The translations under genes were made by a program, and so were the position numbers. Below, piece by piece: positions 33,732-42,709 of a stretch of DNA of 64,000 nucleotides. The notes under the pieces are model-generated. The model was not told where the DNA came from. It saw nothing but the letters and a program-made list of their open reading frames with translations, and made no database searches. Source of the DNA: Nocardioidaceae bacterium (lineage in GTDB: Bacteria; Actinomycetota; Actinomycetes; Propionibacteriales; Nocardioidaceae); NCBI GenBank assembly GCA_029266455.1, contig JAQSWV010000002.1, forward strand, positions 1 to 64,000, in the 5' to 3' direction. How positions within the stretch are numbered: the stretch's first letter is position 1; each line of letters opens with the position of its first letter.

Positions 33732-34730
33732 GTGCGACCTGAGTCGGTCCGGACGGTCGCCTGTGTCGGGGCCGGTGTCATCGGCGGAGGCTGGGTCGCG
33801 CACTTCCTCGCGCGCGGCTTCGACGTCACAGCGTGGGATCCGGCGCCCGACACCGAGGAGCGTCTGCACCGGCTGGTGGAAGTGGCCTGGCCCGCACTGG
33901 AGCAGCTCGGCCTCGCTCCGGGGGCATCGTTGGACAGGTTGACCGTGGCGCCGACGCTGGCCCAGGCGGTCGGCGACGCCGACTTCGTCCAGGAGAGCGC
34001 CCCGGAGGTGCTCGAGCTCAAGCTCGACCTGCTCGCCGACCTGGACGCCGCCGTGGCCGACGGCGTCGTGATCGCCTCGTCGACGTCCGGGTACCCGATG
34101 ACCCAGATGCAGCAGCGGTGCGCCACTCCCGAACGGTTGGTGGTCGGCCACCCGTTCAACCCGCCGTACCTCGTCCCGCTCGTCGAGGTGGCCGGCGGCG
34201 AGCGCACCGCACGGAAGAAGGTCGAGTGGGCCGCCGATTTCTACCGCAGCGTGGGCAAGGAGGTCATCACGCTCGGCGCCGAGGTGCCCGGCTTCGTCGC
34301 CAACCGGCTGCAGGAGGCGCTGTGGCGCGAGGCGCTGCACATGGTTGCCTCCGGGGAGGCGAGCGTCGCGCAGATCGATCTCGCCATCACCGCCGGGCCG
34401 GGGCTGCGGTGGGCGTTCATGGGGCCGTGCCTGACCTTTCACCTCGCCGGCGGCGAGGGCGGCATGGCACACATGCTGGACCACTTCGCTCCCGCGTTGG
34501 CCTCGCCCTGGACGCGGCTGGCGGCCCCCGAGCTGACCGGCGAGCTGCGACAGCGCATGGTCGACGGCACCCGGCAGGAGGCGGCCGGCCGCAGCTTCGC
34601 CGAGCTGGTCGCCGACCGCGACCGGCACCTGATCGCGGTGATGCAGGCACTGGCCGCCGTCCGCGGGGCCGCGTCGGGCGTCACCCCGACCGCGGCGTCG
34701 GGGGTGGAGGCGGCCGGGCCTGGTGCCTGA
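33732..34730 (+). CDS. 3-hydroxyacyl-CoA-dehydrogenase-fold enzyme, L-carnitine dehydrogenase-like
   Basis: 332 residues, starting one base after the BKACE stop (GTG at 33732). The Rossmann motif CVGAGVIGGGW is at 11-21, the catalytic region at VGHPFNPPYLVPLVEVAGG, and the C-terminal domain reads VPGFVANRLQEALWREALHMVASG and GLRWAFMGPCLTFHLAGGEGGM, wording I associate with L-carnitine dehydrogenases and lambda-crystallin relatives. It would oxidise L-carnitine (or a similar beta-hydroxy acid) with NAD+ to the 3-keto acid used by the BKACE enzyme. It lacks the C-terminal hot-dog thioesterase fusion of some homologues, so betainyl-CoA thioesterase must be elsewhere. Confidence 0.85.
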   Translation: MRPESVRTVACVGAGVIGGGWVAHFLARGFDVTAWDPAPDTEERLHRLVEVAWPALEQLGLAPGASLDRLTVAPTLAQAVGDADFVQESAPEVLELKLDLLADLDAAVADGVVIASSTSGYPMTQMQQRCATPERLVVGHPFNPPYLVPLVEVAGGERTARKKVEWAADFYRSVGKEVITLGAEVPGFVANRLQEALWREALHMVASGEASVAQIDLAITAGPGLRWAFMGPCLTFHLAGGEGGMAHMLDHFAPALASPWTRLAAPELTGELRQRMVDGTRQEAAGRSFAELVADRDRHLIAVMQALAAVRGAASGVTPTAASGVEAAGPGA

Positions 34731-34751
34731 GCACCGTCCGGCAGCTCGGTC

Positions 34752-34997
34752 TCAGGCCGAGGACGGCGAGGCGGGGAGGAGAAAGTCCAGCAGCAGGTCG
34801 GAGACGTGCTGTGGGCTCTCGAGCCCTGGCAGATGCCCGGCCCAGGGCAGCGTGACGAGTCGGACGCCGGGGATCGACGACGCCAGATGCCGGGCGACGT
34901 GCTGGAAGTGATCCATGTCGCGGTCCCCGCTCACCACGAGGGTCGGGACGTGGACCCTGGTCGGATCGACGTCGACCGGCTCCGGCGAGGGAAAGGG
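34752..34997 (-). pseudogene. alpha/beta hydrolase, C-terminal remnant
   Basis: An open minus-strand stretch encodes VHVPTLVVSGDRDMDHFQHV, then LVTLPWAGHLPGLESPQHVS and a short tail: the strand-6 Asp region and the catalytic-His loop of an alpha/beta hydrolase. The preceding two thirds (Ser-nucleophile half) are absent; moving upstream, the frame becomes Pro-rich at about 35000 and then runs into the end of uvrB in another frame. There is no start codon with a ribosome site. It is a truncated gene, cut at or next to the uvrB stop at 35027. Confidence 0.7.
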
Positions 34998-35026
34998 TGG
35001 GGGCGGCGTCGGCTGCGGCGGTCGGC

Positions 35027-37135
35027 TCAGCGGGCGCCCGCCTCCACCATCTGACGCAGCTCCTTCTTCAGGTCCGAGATCTCGTCCCGCATCCGGGCTG
35101 CCACCTCGAACTGCAGCTCGGCGGCCGCGGCGTGCATCTGCTCGGTCAGACTCTGCACCAATCCGGCAAGGTCGGAGGCGGCCATCCCGGACAGGTCGGC
35201 CGCCGGGCCGCCTGAGTCGCGGCTGCGCAGGCCCGGCACCGGGGCCTTGCCGCGGCTCTGCTGCCGTCCGCCGCCGCCCAGTAACGTCTCGGTGTCAGCA
35301 TCCTCGCGCGCCAGCATGTCGGTGATGTCGGCGATGCGCTTGCGCAGCGGGGTGGGGTCGAGACCGTGCGCGAGGTTGTAGGCCACCTGCTTCTCGCGGC
35401 GGCGGTCGGTCTCCTCGATCGCCTGTGCCATCGACGGCGTGATCGTGTCGGCGTACATGTGCACCTCGCCGGAGACGTTGCGGGCCGCACGGCCGATCGT
35501 CTGGATCAGTGAGGTGCCCGACCGCAGGAACCCCTCCTTGTCGGCATCGAGGATGGCCACCAGGCTCACCTCGGGCAGGTCGAGGCCCTCGCGCAGCAGG
35601 TTGATGCCCACCAGCACGTCGTACTCGCCGAGCCGCAGCTCGCGCAGCAGCTCGATCCGCCGCAGCGTGTCGACCTCGGAGTGCAGGTAGCGGGTACGCA
35701 CGCCGGCCTCCAGGAGGTAGTCGGTGAGGTCCTCCGACATCTTCTTGGTCAACGTGGTCACCAGCACCCGCTCGCTCTTGTCCGCGCGGATGCGGATCTC
35801 GTCGATGAGGTCGTCGATCTGGCCCTTCGTCGGTTTGACGACGACTGCGGGATCGACCAGACCGGTCGGCCGGATGATCTGCTCGACCACCTCTCCCCCG
35901 GTACGGCTCAGCTCGTACGACCCGGGTGTCGCGGAGGAGTAGACGGTCTGGCCGATCCGCTCGAGGAACTCCTCCCACCGCAGGGGCCGGTTGTCCATCG
36001 CGCTGGGCAACCGGAAGCCGTGCTCGACGAGCGTCCGCTTCCGGGACATGTCGCCTTCGTACATGCCGCCGATCTGTGGGACCGTCACGTGCGACTCGTC
36101 GATGACCAGCAGGAAGTCGTCCGGGAAGTAGTCGAGCAAGCAGTGCGGCGCCGTCCCCTGTGCCCGGCCGTCGGTGTGTCGGGAGTAGTTCTCGATCCCC
36201 GAGCAGCTGCCGACCTGGCGCATCATCTCGATGTCATAGGTGGTGCGCATGCGCAGGCGCTGGGCCTCCAACAGCTTGTTCTGCCGCTCCAGCTCGGCCA
36301 GCCGGTCGGCCAGCTCGGCCTCGATGCTGGTGATCGCGCGCTCCATCCGCTCCGGCGCGGTGACGTAGTGGGTGGCCGCACCGATGTAGATCTCAGGCTC
36401 GTCGCTGAGCACCTCGCCGGTCAGCGGGTGCATCGTCATCAGCCGCTCGATCTGGTCGCCGAAGAACTCCACCCGGACGGCGAGCTCCTGGTAGACCGGG
36501 AAGACCTCCAGGGTGTCGCCCCGCACCCGGAACGTGCCCCTGGTGCCGGCGAGGTCGTTGCGCGCGTACTGCACCTCGACGAGCTTGCGCAGCAGCGCGT
36601 CACGGTCGAACTCGTCGCCGACCTTCACGTGCAGCATGCGGTTGAGGTACTCGTCGGCGGACCCGAGACCGTAGATGCACGACACCGTCGCCACCACGAT
36701 GACGTCGCGGCGGGTGAGCAGCGACCAGGTGGCGGAGTGGCGCAGCCGCTCGACCTCGTCGTTGATCGACGAGTCCTTCTCGATGTAGGTGTCGGTCTGC
36801 GGGACGTATGCCTCAGGCTGGTAGTAGTCGTAGTAGGAGACGAAGTACTCCACCGCGTTGTGCGGGAAGAACTGCCGCAGCTCGTTGGCGTACTGCGCCG
36901 CGAGCGTCTTGTTGGGCTGCATCACCAGGATCGGCCGCTGGACCTGCTCGGCCAGCCACGCGACCGTGGCGGTCTTGCCGGTGCCGGTCGCTCCCAGCAA
37001 CACGACGTCCTGCTCGCCCGCGTTGACACGCTCGACCAGTTGGCGGATCGCCTCCGGCTGGTCGCCGGAGGGGTCGAAGTCGCTGACGACCTCGAACGGG
37101 GCAACGGTGCGCTGCAGGTCGGACGCCGATCTCAT
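35027..37135 (-). CDS. uvrB: excinuclease ABC subunit B
   Basis: 702 residues, normal UvrB size. The Walker A motif [10 protein letters not shown] lies at 46-55, the beta-hairpin region [21 protein letters not shown] near 100-120, Walker B-type VIDESHVT near 345, helicase motifs [27 protein letters not shown] and QTIGRAARN, and the C-terminal UVR coiled coil ([24 protein letters not shown], about 672-695) that binds UvrA/UvrC. It loads onto damaged DNA in nucleotide excision repair. I looked for an actinobacterial LexA box (GAAC-N4-GTTC) in the 125 bases upstream and did not find one. No Shine-Dalgarno sequence is obvious before the ATG. Confidence 0.98.
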   Translation of the reverse strand: MRSASDLQRTVAPFEVVSDFDPSGDQPEAIRQLVERVNAGEQDVVLLGATGTGKTATVAWLAEQVQRPILVMQPNKTLAAQYANELRQFFPHNAVEYFVSYYDYYQPEAYVPQTDTYIEKDSSINDEVERLRHSATWSLLTRRDVIVVATVSCIYGLGSADEYLNRMLHVKVGDEFDRDALLRKLVEVQYARNDLAGTRGTFRVRGDTLEVFPVYQELAVRVEFFGDQIERLMTMHPLTGEVLSDEPEIYIGAATHYVTAPERMERAITSIEAELADRLAELERQNKLLEAQRLRMRTTYDIEMMRQVGSCSGIENYSRHTDGRAQGTAPHCLLDYFPDDFLLVIDESHVTVPQIGGMYEGDMSRKRTLVEHGFRLPSAMDNRPLRWEEFLERIGQTVYSSATPGSYELSRTGGEVVEQIIRPTGLVDPAVVVKPTKGQIDDLIDEIRIRADKSERVLVTTLTKKMSEDLTDYLLEAGVRTRYLHSEVDTLRRIELLRELRLGEYDVLVGINLLREGLDLPEVSLVAILDADKEGFLRSGTSLIQTIGRAARNVSGEVHMYADTITPSMAQAIEETDRRREKQVAYNLAHGLDPTPLRKRIADITDMLAREDADTETLLGGGGRQQSRGKAPVPGLRSRDSGGPAADLSGMAASDLAGLVQSLTEQMHAAAAELQFEVAARMRDEISDLKKELRQMVEAGAR

Positions 37136-37259
37136 GCTGTGAGCGTACGGCCGGGTGCCGACAGCCGGGCCGACGTTGTGGACGACCAGGCCGCCGCGCC
37201 GTCCGGACTCCTAGGGTCCCCGACGCGCCCATCCGGGCGGCGGAGCGAGAGGACCGTCC

Positions 37260-37907
37260 ATGCTCGAGTACAGCGCTGCCCGCCTGCCGGCGATCTTGGT
37301 CACCGTGGGGCTCCTGCTGGCCATGACGCCCGGGCCGGTGGCGGCGGGGTCGGCGCCCCACAATGCCGACCGGAGTGGTCCCACCGGCGAGGTGGTGACC
37401 ACCACCACCGTCACGACCGATCCGGACGACACCGCCGGCCCCTTTGATCTCGCGGCCGTGACGCACCGGATCCGCCAGGACGCACAGGCGGTGCGGGTTC
37501 GATGGACCGTCCGTACCCACCACGGCTTCGATGCGGGTGCGCTCCAGCACCGCCACCGGCGGTTCACCGTGGAGCTCGACACCGATGGCGAGCCGGGCGC
37601 CGAGCGCAACGTGCGCATCGTGGCCCGGCCGGGCGGCATCGTCGCCGAGGTCGTGTCGAACGCGACCCGAGCCGTGGTCGCGCGCCTGCCCACGACGCGG
37701 CCGGACCGCCGGTCGCTGACATTCACGGGTGATCCCGACCTGGTCGGGGCGCGCCGCTACTTCTGGTACTCGGACTTCCACGCCCGAGGCTCGAGCGGCT
37801 GCGGCTACGGCGACGGCTTCCCGGTCGTCTGCCAGGACACTGCGCCCGAGCGTGGGTGGATCCGGCTGGACTCCCCGGCCTGGCCGGCGTCGCGGGAAGC
37901 CGGGTGA
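37260..37907 (+). CDS. secreted protein of unknown function
   Basis: 215 residues from the ATG with GAGAGGA seven bases before it. A Sec signal peptide is visible (LPAILVTVGLLLAMTPGPVAAGSA, cleavage expected near residue 30), followed by a Thr-rich linker (TTTTVTTDPDDT) and a beta-rich domain (VRVRWTVRTHH, RRFTVELDTDG, NVRIVARPGGIVAEVVSN, YFWYSDFHARGSSGCGYGDGF). I do not recognise the family. Two Cys (in GCGYGDGFPVVC) may form a disulfide outside the cell. It is divergent from uvrB. Confidence 0.65.
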   Translation: MLEYSAARLPAILVTVGLLLAMTPGPVAAGSAPHNADRSGPTGEVVTTTTVTTDPDDTAGPFDLAAVTHRIRQDAQAVRVRWTVRTHHGFDAGALQHRHRRFTVELDTDGEPGAERNVRIVARPGGIVAEVVSNATRAVVARLPTTRPDRRSLTFTGDPDLVGARRYFWYSDFHARGSSGCGYGDGFPVVCQDTAPERGWIRLDSPAWPASREAG

Positions 37908-37985
37908 ACCGGCCGGGCGGCCGGTGCGGCGCGGTGCGGCGCGGTGCAGACGGGGCGGGTGGCGGTGCCGGGAGAACATCTGCGC

Positions 37986-38921
37986 TCAGCCGACACGTCC
38001 GGGCAGGTGGCGTCGCGGCCCCATCCGTGGCCCACGGCGGGGCTGCCGCGTCCCGCACAGCTCGACCAGCCGCTGCACCCGGAAACGATGCCCCCGGTAC
38101 GGCTCGAGGAGCTCGGCCATCCCGGCGTCGTCCACCGGCTCCCCGACCAGCGTGCAGCCGATCATCGCGGGCACGTGGTAGTCCCCGAAGCTGGCAGCGT
38201 CCGGGTCCCCGTGCGCCCGCTGCCGCACCTCTGCCGCCGTCCAGACACCGACGCCGGGCAAGGAGGTGAGCCGACGTTCGGCCTCTGCCCCGGGCAGGGT
38301 GACCGTGCGCTCCAGGCTGGGCGCGGCACGGGCCGCGGTGACCGCGGCCCGCGAGCGTGCGGGGTCGACGGGCAGCCGCAGCCACTCCCACGAGGGGATG
38401 CGCAGCACCGTCTCGCTTGGCGGCACTACCCGCAGGCCGAGCTGTGCCCCGGCTCCCGGCGCCGGGTCACCGAAACGGCGGACCAGTCGGCGCCACCCGG
38501 CGAAGGCCTCCTGACCGGTCACCTTCTGCTCGAGCACCGCGGCGAGCAGCGCCTCGAACACCAGGCCGGTGCGCTGCACCCGGTAATGCGGGTGCCTCCG
38601 CACGGCGTGGACGACGAAGGGGTGGCGGTGCGACTTCGCCCGGGTGAAGTCGTCAGCGGTGACGTCCGCGTCGCCCAGCAGCTGGGGCAGGCGGTCGAGC
38701 ACCCACTGCCGACCCGGCCCCCACGCGACACAGTGCACCTCGCCGGCGGCTGCGTCGGAGACGAGATGGGCAGTCGCCGGCCCCAGGGGTGTGCGCATCG
38801 CCCGCCACACGCTGCCCCGGTCGTAGCGGAAGGTCGGGTCACCGGCTCCGCGGCGCAGGGAGCCCACGATGGCGGCCAGCGGCACGGGCCGCCCGGGACG
38901 CCAGGTGGTCTGCTCCCGCAT
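37986..38921 (-). CDS. DNA-3-methyladenine glycosylase II-like (HhH-GPD)
   Basis: 311 residues from the ATG at 38921, with a GGGGGG-type ribosome site. Two features mark the HhH-GPD superfamily: the hairpin LPGVGVWTAAEV (221-232) and the following catalytic Asp, D247 in SFGDYHVP. The N-terminal half fits the AlkA-like beta domain (TFRYDRGSVWRAMRTPLGPATAHLV), and LEQKVTGQEAFAGWRRLVRRFG is the usual helix before the hairpin. It removes alkylated bases in base-excision repair. It is divergent from the DNA ligase gene with 124 bases between, so both could answer to one regulatory region. Confidence 0.85.
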   Translation of the reverse strand: MREQTTWRPGRPVPLAAIVGSLRRGAGDPTFRYDRGSVWRAMRTPLGPATAHLVSDAAAGEVHCVAWGPGRQWVLDRLPQLLGDADVTADDFTRAKSHRHPFVVHAVRRHPHYRVQRTGLVFEALLAAVLEQKVTGQEAFAGWRRLVRRFGDPAPGAGAQLGLRVVPPSETVLRIPSWEWLRLPVDPARSRAAVTAARAAPSLERTVTLPGAEAERRLTSLPGVGVWTAAEVRQRAHGDPDAASFGDYHVPAMIGCTLVGEPVDDAGMAELLEPYRGHRFRVQRLVELCGTRQPRRGPRMGPRRHLPGRVG

Positions 38922-39045
38922 CCCCCCGTCGGTCACCGCTGCTCCTCCTCTGCCGCTTCGCTGCCCTGGCCGGCAGCCCCGGTACTCCTGCGGGGACCAC
39001 CCGGTCGGTCCGGCACGGGGACCATCATGCAGGCACGATGGGACC

Positions 39046-40596
39046 GTGCTGCTCAGCGACCTGGTGGCCACGTCGGCGGCGGTCTCGTCGACCCGTTCCC
39101 GCACGGCCAAGCGAGATCTGCTGGCTGCCGCGCTCCGACAGTGCGACGCCGACGAGATCGAGGTCGTGGTGGCGTACCTGTCCGGGGAGGTCAGGCAGCG
39201 ACGTACCGGTGTGGGCTGGCGGTCCCTCGCCGAGAAGGTGCCCCCCGCGCCGGATGCGACGCTGACCGTGCTCGAGGTCGACGCGGCGCTCGACCGGCTG
39301 GCCGCCCTCGCCGGCGCCGGGAGCCAGGCGGAGCGGCGCGCCGCTGTGGCCGGACTGTTCGGCCGGGCCACGACCCCGGAGCAGGCCTTCCTGCGGGGGC
39401 TGCTGACCGGAGAACTCCGCCAGGGCGCCTTGGACGGAGTGGTGCTCGACGCGCTGGCGCCGGCCCTCGGAGTACCGGCGGCTGAGGTGCGCCGGGCTGC
39501 CATGCTGCTCGGGTCGACGGCCGCAGCCGCGGGCCTGGCGCGGCGCGCGGGGAGCAACGGGCTGGCAGCGGTTCGACTCGAGGTGGGCCGCCCGGTCCGC
39601 CCCATGCTCGCCGCCAGCGCTCCGGACATCACGAGCGCGCTGACCAGGCTCTCCCCGGCGGCGGGCCCGGTCGTGGTGGACCTCAAGCTCGACGGCATCA
39701 GGCTCCAGGTGCACAAGGAGGGCGACCAGGTCCTCGTGGTCACCCGCAGCCTCGACGACATCACCGCCCGGGTACCGGAGGTCGTCGAGCGGGTCCGCGA
39801 GCTGCCCGCCCGGTCGCTCGTGCTCGACGGTGAGGCGATCGCCCTCCGGCCCGACGGCCGGCCACAGCCCTTCCAGATCACCGCCGCCCGGACTGCCTCC
39901 GGCGCAGACGTCGCGGCACTACGCCGCCGCACACCACTGACCACGGTGCTGTTCGACGTCCTGCACCACGACGGGGACGACCTGCTCGACGCACCCCTCA
40001 CCGATCGGGCCGGGCGTCTGGCGCGTCTGCTGTCCGGACCGGCGTCCGATCTGCTCGTGCCCCGGATCACCACGTCCGACCTCGGAGAGGCCCAGCGGTT
40101 CTTCGAGGCCGCGGTCGCCGCCGGTCATGAGGGTGCTGTGGTGAAGGCGAGCGACGCCCCGTACGCCGCCGGCCGCAGGGGGTCGGCATGGATCAAGGTG
40201 AAACCGCGGCACACCCTCGACCTGGTGGTGCTGGCCGCGGAGTGGGGCAGTGGTCGGCGGGTGGGTTGGCTGTCGAACCTGCACCTCGGCGCTCGGGCCG
40301 CAACCGGGGACGCGCGCTTCATCATGCTCGGCAAGACCTTCAAGGGGCTGACCGACGAGCTGCTCTCGTGGCAGACCGAGCAGCTGCTGGAGCGCGAGGT
40401 CCGACGAACCGGACACGTGGTGCACGTGCGGCCGGAACTCGTCGTCGAGATCGCCTTCGACGGGGTGCAGTCGTCCTCCCGCTACCCCGGCGGTGTGGCG
40501 CTGCGCTTCGCACGGGTCCTGCGCTACCGCGATGACAAGACAGCCGAGGATGCGGACACGCTCGACAGCGTGCTGGCTCTGCACGACCCGGTCTGA
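39046..40596 (+). CDS. ATP-dependent DNA ligase (LigB type)
   Basis: 516 residues from a GTG at 39046; the upstream extension to 38869 is not protein-like. The nucleotidyltransferase motifs are present: motif I K214-L-D-G217 (the Lys is adenylated), motif III LVLDGEAIA, motif IV GHEGAVVKASDAPYAAGRRG and motif V SAWIKVKPRHTLDLVVL. The N-terminal helical DNA-binding domain and C-terminal OB domain give the length typical of mycobacterial LigB (about 507). It seals nicks with ATP and is usually an accessory repair ligase beside NAD-dependent LigA. The neighbouring AlkA-like gene fits a repair role. Confidence 0.93.
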   Translation: MLLSDLVATSAAVSSTRSRTAKRDLLAAALRQCDADEIEVVVAYLSGEVRQRRTGVGWRSLAEKVPPAPDATLTVLEVDAALDRLAALAGAGSQAERRAAVAGLFGRATTPEQAFLRGLLTGELRQGALDGVVLDALAPALGVPAAEVRRAAMLLGSTAAAAGLARRAGSNGLAAVRLEVGRPVRPMLAASAPDITSALTRLSPAAGPVVVDLKLDGIRLQVHKEGDQVLVVTRSLDDITARVPEVVERVRELPARSLVLDGEAIALRPDGRPQPFQITAARTASGADVAALRRRTPLTTVLFDVLHHDGDDLLDAPLTDRAGRLARLLSGPASDLLVPRITTSDLGEAQRFFEAAVAAGHEGAVVKASDAPYAAGRRGSAWIKVKPRHTLDLVVLAAEWGSGRRVGWLSNLHLGARAATGDARFIMLGKTFKGLTDELLSWQTEQLLEREVRRTGHVVHVRPELVVEIAFDGVQSSSRYPGGVALRFARVLRYRDDKTAEDADTLDSVLALHDPV

Positions 40597-40621
40597 GCAA
40601 CGGCCCGGCCAGTCGGCGAAC

Positions 40622-40643
40622 TTTCGCAGGGTGGGCTGCGAAA
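40622..40643. terminator. inverted repeat between convergent genes, possible bidirectional terminator
   Basis: TTTCGCAG (40622-40629) and CTGCGAAA (40636-40643) form a perfect 8-bp stem with a 6-base loop, located between the ligase gene (plus) and the beta-propeller gene (minus). Runs of T and A flank the stem, so both strands show a T-rich end. A 12-bp palindrome GCGCTATAGCGC follows at 40658-40669. Confidence 0.45.
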
Positions 40644-40716
40644 ACTCCGCTCCCACAGCGCTATAGCGCCCCGGTAGCGGCAGTTTCGCTGCGCCAGTGG
40701 CGTCGCTCCGGCTCTC

Positions 40717-41988
40717 CTACAGCGGGCAGTACGCGATGTTGTCGCGGTACTCCCCCGCGAACCGCGCGCCGTCACTGCCCACCCACAGTCCCGCGGAGGT
40801 GGCGTACAGCGCCTTGCCGCCGATGCCACGAGTTTTGCCGGGGTTCCACGCCAGCGCCTTACCCGTGCCCGAGTGAATGGCGCCGATCCCTTCGCGGCGC
40901 ACCGCGCCCGGTCCGGCATCGTTGCGGCCCTTCGGGTTGTCGAGCCAACGCTGATGCCCCTGGACGTAGACGGCAGACCCGGTCGCTGCCACCGAGAGCA
41001 GGGTGTCCCCACCGGTGTAGTTGATCCAGACGGGCCTGGACGGCCTGTCACGCTTGGTCTGGAATCGCGCCGCCGCGTCACAGACGTCGCGCCCGACGCC
41101 ACCGGCTTTCGCAGCCGCGCCCGTGGACACCACCACGAAGTAGCTGCCGTTGGGCGAGAAGTCGACGTCGCGCAGGTACGCGGGGAACTTGTCGCCCCGG
41201 CACGCGTTGCGGAAGGGCCGGTAGTACCAGCGATCGAGCCTCGCTGACCTCGACCCGAGAGCCAGCATGAAGGCCCGCTTGCGCGGCTCGCCGGCGACCG
41301 ATGCGAAGTTGCCCACCGCAACCAAGCGGGTGCGTGCCGGGTTGACGGCGAACCGCAGGACGTCGGTCGCACCGGCGTTCGCCGCCACCGAGCCGGTGAT
41401 TCGCAGCCGCAGATACCGCGTGAGCTTGCCCGTGGCCGGCTTGACCACCACCAGGCTCCGGCTGAACGAGCCGCCGAGGTAGAGCCGCTTTCCGACCAGC
41501 TCCATGTCGTTGACCTTGCCGGATGCCAGCCTGGCGTTGAACTTCCTGTCGACGCGACCGGTGACGGCGTGAATCTTGGCCACGCCGCGACGGGCGACTC
41601 CGTTGACCCTGGTGAAGCTGCCGGCGATGTAGAGCCACTTGCCGCGCGCCTCGAGCGCTACGACCGCGCCGTTCACCTTGGGCGCGAACGACCTGAGCGC
41701 GCCGGTGCCGATCTTGAACGCCATCAGGTTCGTCCGCTCGTGCGTCCGCGTGCCCGACCCGCTGGCCACCCGCCGGAACTGGCCGCCCGCGTACATCGTG
41801 CCGTGACGTTGGGCGAAGGCGTGCACGGCGCTGTGGCTGACACCTCCGCCGTCCAGGACATCGGGTGTCCAGTTGGCGGGGTCGGGGCTCACCACCGTCG
41901 GCTGCCCCACGCTGGCCGACGCGGTTCCGGCAGGAAGCAGCAGCATGGCAAGCAGCACGGCGACGAGTCCCGCAAGCATTCTGCGCAT
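40717..41988 (-). CDS. secreted beta-propeller-like repeat protein
   Basis: 423 residues from the ATG at 41988 with AAGAGA upstream. The first 26 residues (MRRMLAGLVAVLLAMLLLPAGTASA) are a Sec signal peptide. The rest repeats blocks like MYAGGQFRRVASG, LYIAGSFTRVNGVAR and LYLGGSFSRSLVV, each with G-x-F, characteristic of actinobacterial delta-60/PQQ-like propellers, and ends in IGGKALYATSAGLWVGSDG. It is probably exported and structural or binding; no catalytic residues are evident. The minus-strand membrane gene at 42132 is upstream of it. Confidence 0.7.
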   Translation of the reverse strand: MRRMLAGLVAVLLAMLLLPAGTASASVGQPTVVSPDPANWTPDVLDGGGVSHSAVHAFAQRHGTMYAGGQFRRVASGSGTRTHERTNLMAFKIGTGALRSFAPKVNGAVVALEARGKWLYIAGSFTRVNGVARRGVAKIHAVTGRVDRKFNARLASGKVNDMELVGKRLYLGGSFSRSLVVVKPATGKLTRYLRLRITGSVAANAGATDVLRFAVNPARTRLVAVGNFASVAGEPRKRAFMLALGSRSARLDRWYYRPFRNACRGDKFPAYLRDVDFSPNGSYFVVVSTGAAAKAGGVGRDVCDAAARFQTKRDRPSRPVWINYTGGDTLLSVAATGSAVYVQGHQRWLDNPKGRNDAGPGAVRREGIGAIHSGTGKALAWNPGKTRGIGGKALYATSAGLWVGSDGARFAGEYRDNIAYCPL

Positions 41989-42131
41989 GGTGGTCTCTTC
42001 TCGCTGGGTAACGAGGTCCGCCGCAGCCTGGCGGAGTCGACTACGCACGGTACTCGGCATGTCGCGCAATCGACGAATAGGTTGTCGCTGTGTCGCGACC
42101 CTGCGGCAGCGGGCGGTACGGCTCGACCGGG

Positions 42132-42527
42132 CTATAGCGAGCTGGCCCAGCTGGTGATGCGGTGGTCCAGCGCCAGCAGGGCAGACGTCGCCACGGCACT
42201 GACGACGAACGTGGCGACCAGCGCCAGAGAACGGTGGCCGTCGAGCAGCGAGTAGGAACCATTGGCGAGCACGAGGGCCGACATCGCGAGGAGGACGGCC
42301 AGGACGTGGCGGCGGCCGCGCGACTGACCACCGGCACTCCCGACCGCCGTTCTCCGGCCGAGCAGGAAGACGGGCAGGGCGAGCAGGCCGACGAGGAGCA
42401 CGAGGACGGCCGCAGCCTGCCCTGACGACGGGGATGCAGTGCTCGTCCCGGCGTACAGCGTGAGCAGCGTGGCCGTGCAGACGGTCACCAGCAGCCTGCC
42501 TGAACTGGAGAGATCGCTGCGATCCAT
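42132..42527 (-). CDS. small membrane protein of unknown function
   Basis: 131 residues from the ATG at 42527 with GAGGG eight bases upstream. Four hydrophobic segments are visible (about 13-30, 38-56, 77-93, 99-118). I do not recognise a family. The next minus-strand gene, the secreted propeller, starts 143 bases further on, so co-transcription is possible. Confidence 0.6.
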   Translation of the reverse strand: MDRSDLSSSGRLLVTVCTATLLTLYAGTSTASPSSGQAAAVLVLLVGLLALPVFLLGRRTAVGSAGGQSRGRRHVLAVLLAMSALVLANGSYSLLDGHRSLALVATFVVSAVATSALLALDHRITSWASSL

Positions 42528-42709
42528 GGGGTGCACCCTCGCAGAGAGAGCGCACGATCCGCCATACTTTGTCCGCTTCTGTCGCAGCTCCTGCGGCCCG
42601 CACCGACTCATCAGAATCGGGCTCCCAGCGGCGTGCGACGTCCTCCGCTGGCATAGTCCACAGCGGGCCGCACCGGCGTACGGCTCTCGGCGGATGGGAG
42701 CGCAAGAAG

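Noticed and set aside
37136-37259. LexA/SOS box before uvrB
   Set aside because: No GAAC-N4-GTTC-like sequence is visible in the 125 bases upstream, so no SOS operator was called.
35681-37447. A 588-codon open frame on the plus strand antisense to uvrB
   Set aside because: High-GC genes produce long antisense frames; the translation is Arg/Val/His-rich with no domain, and uvrB on the minus strand is complete and certain.
37921-37945. Tandem GCGGCGCGGT repeat between the secreted protein and the glycosylase
   Set aside because: Only two copies in very GC-rich sequence; too short to suggest function.
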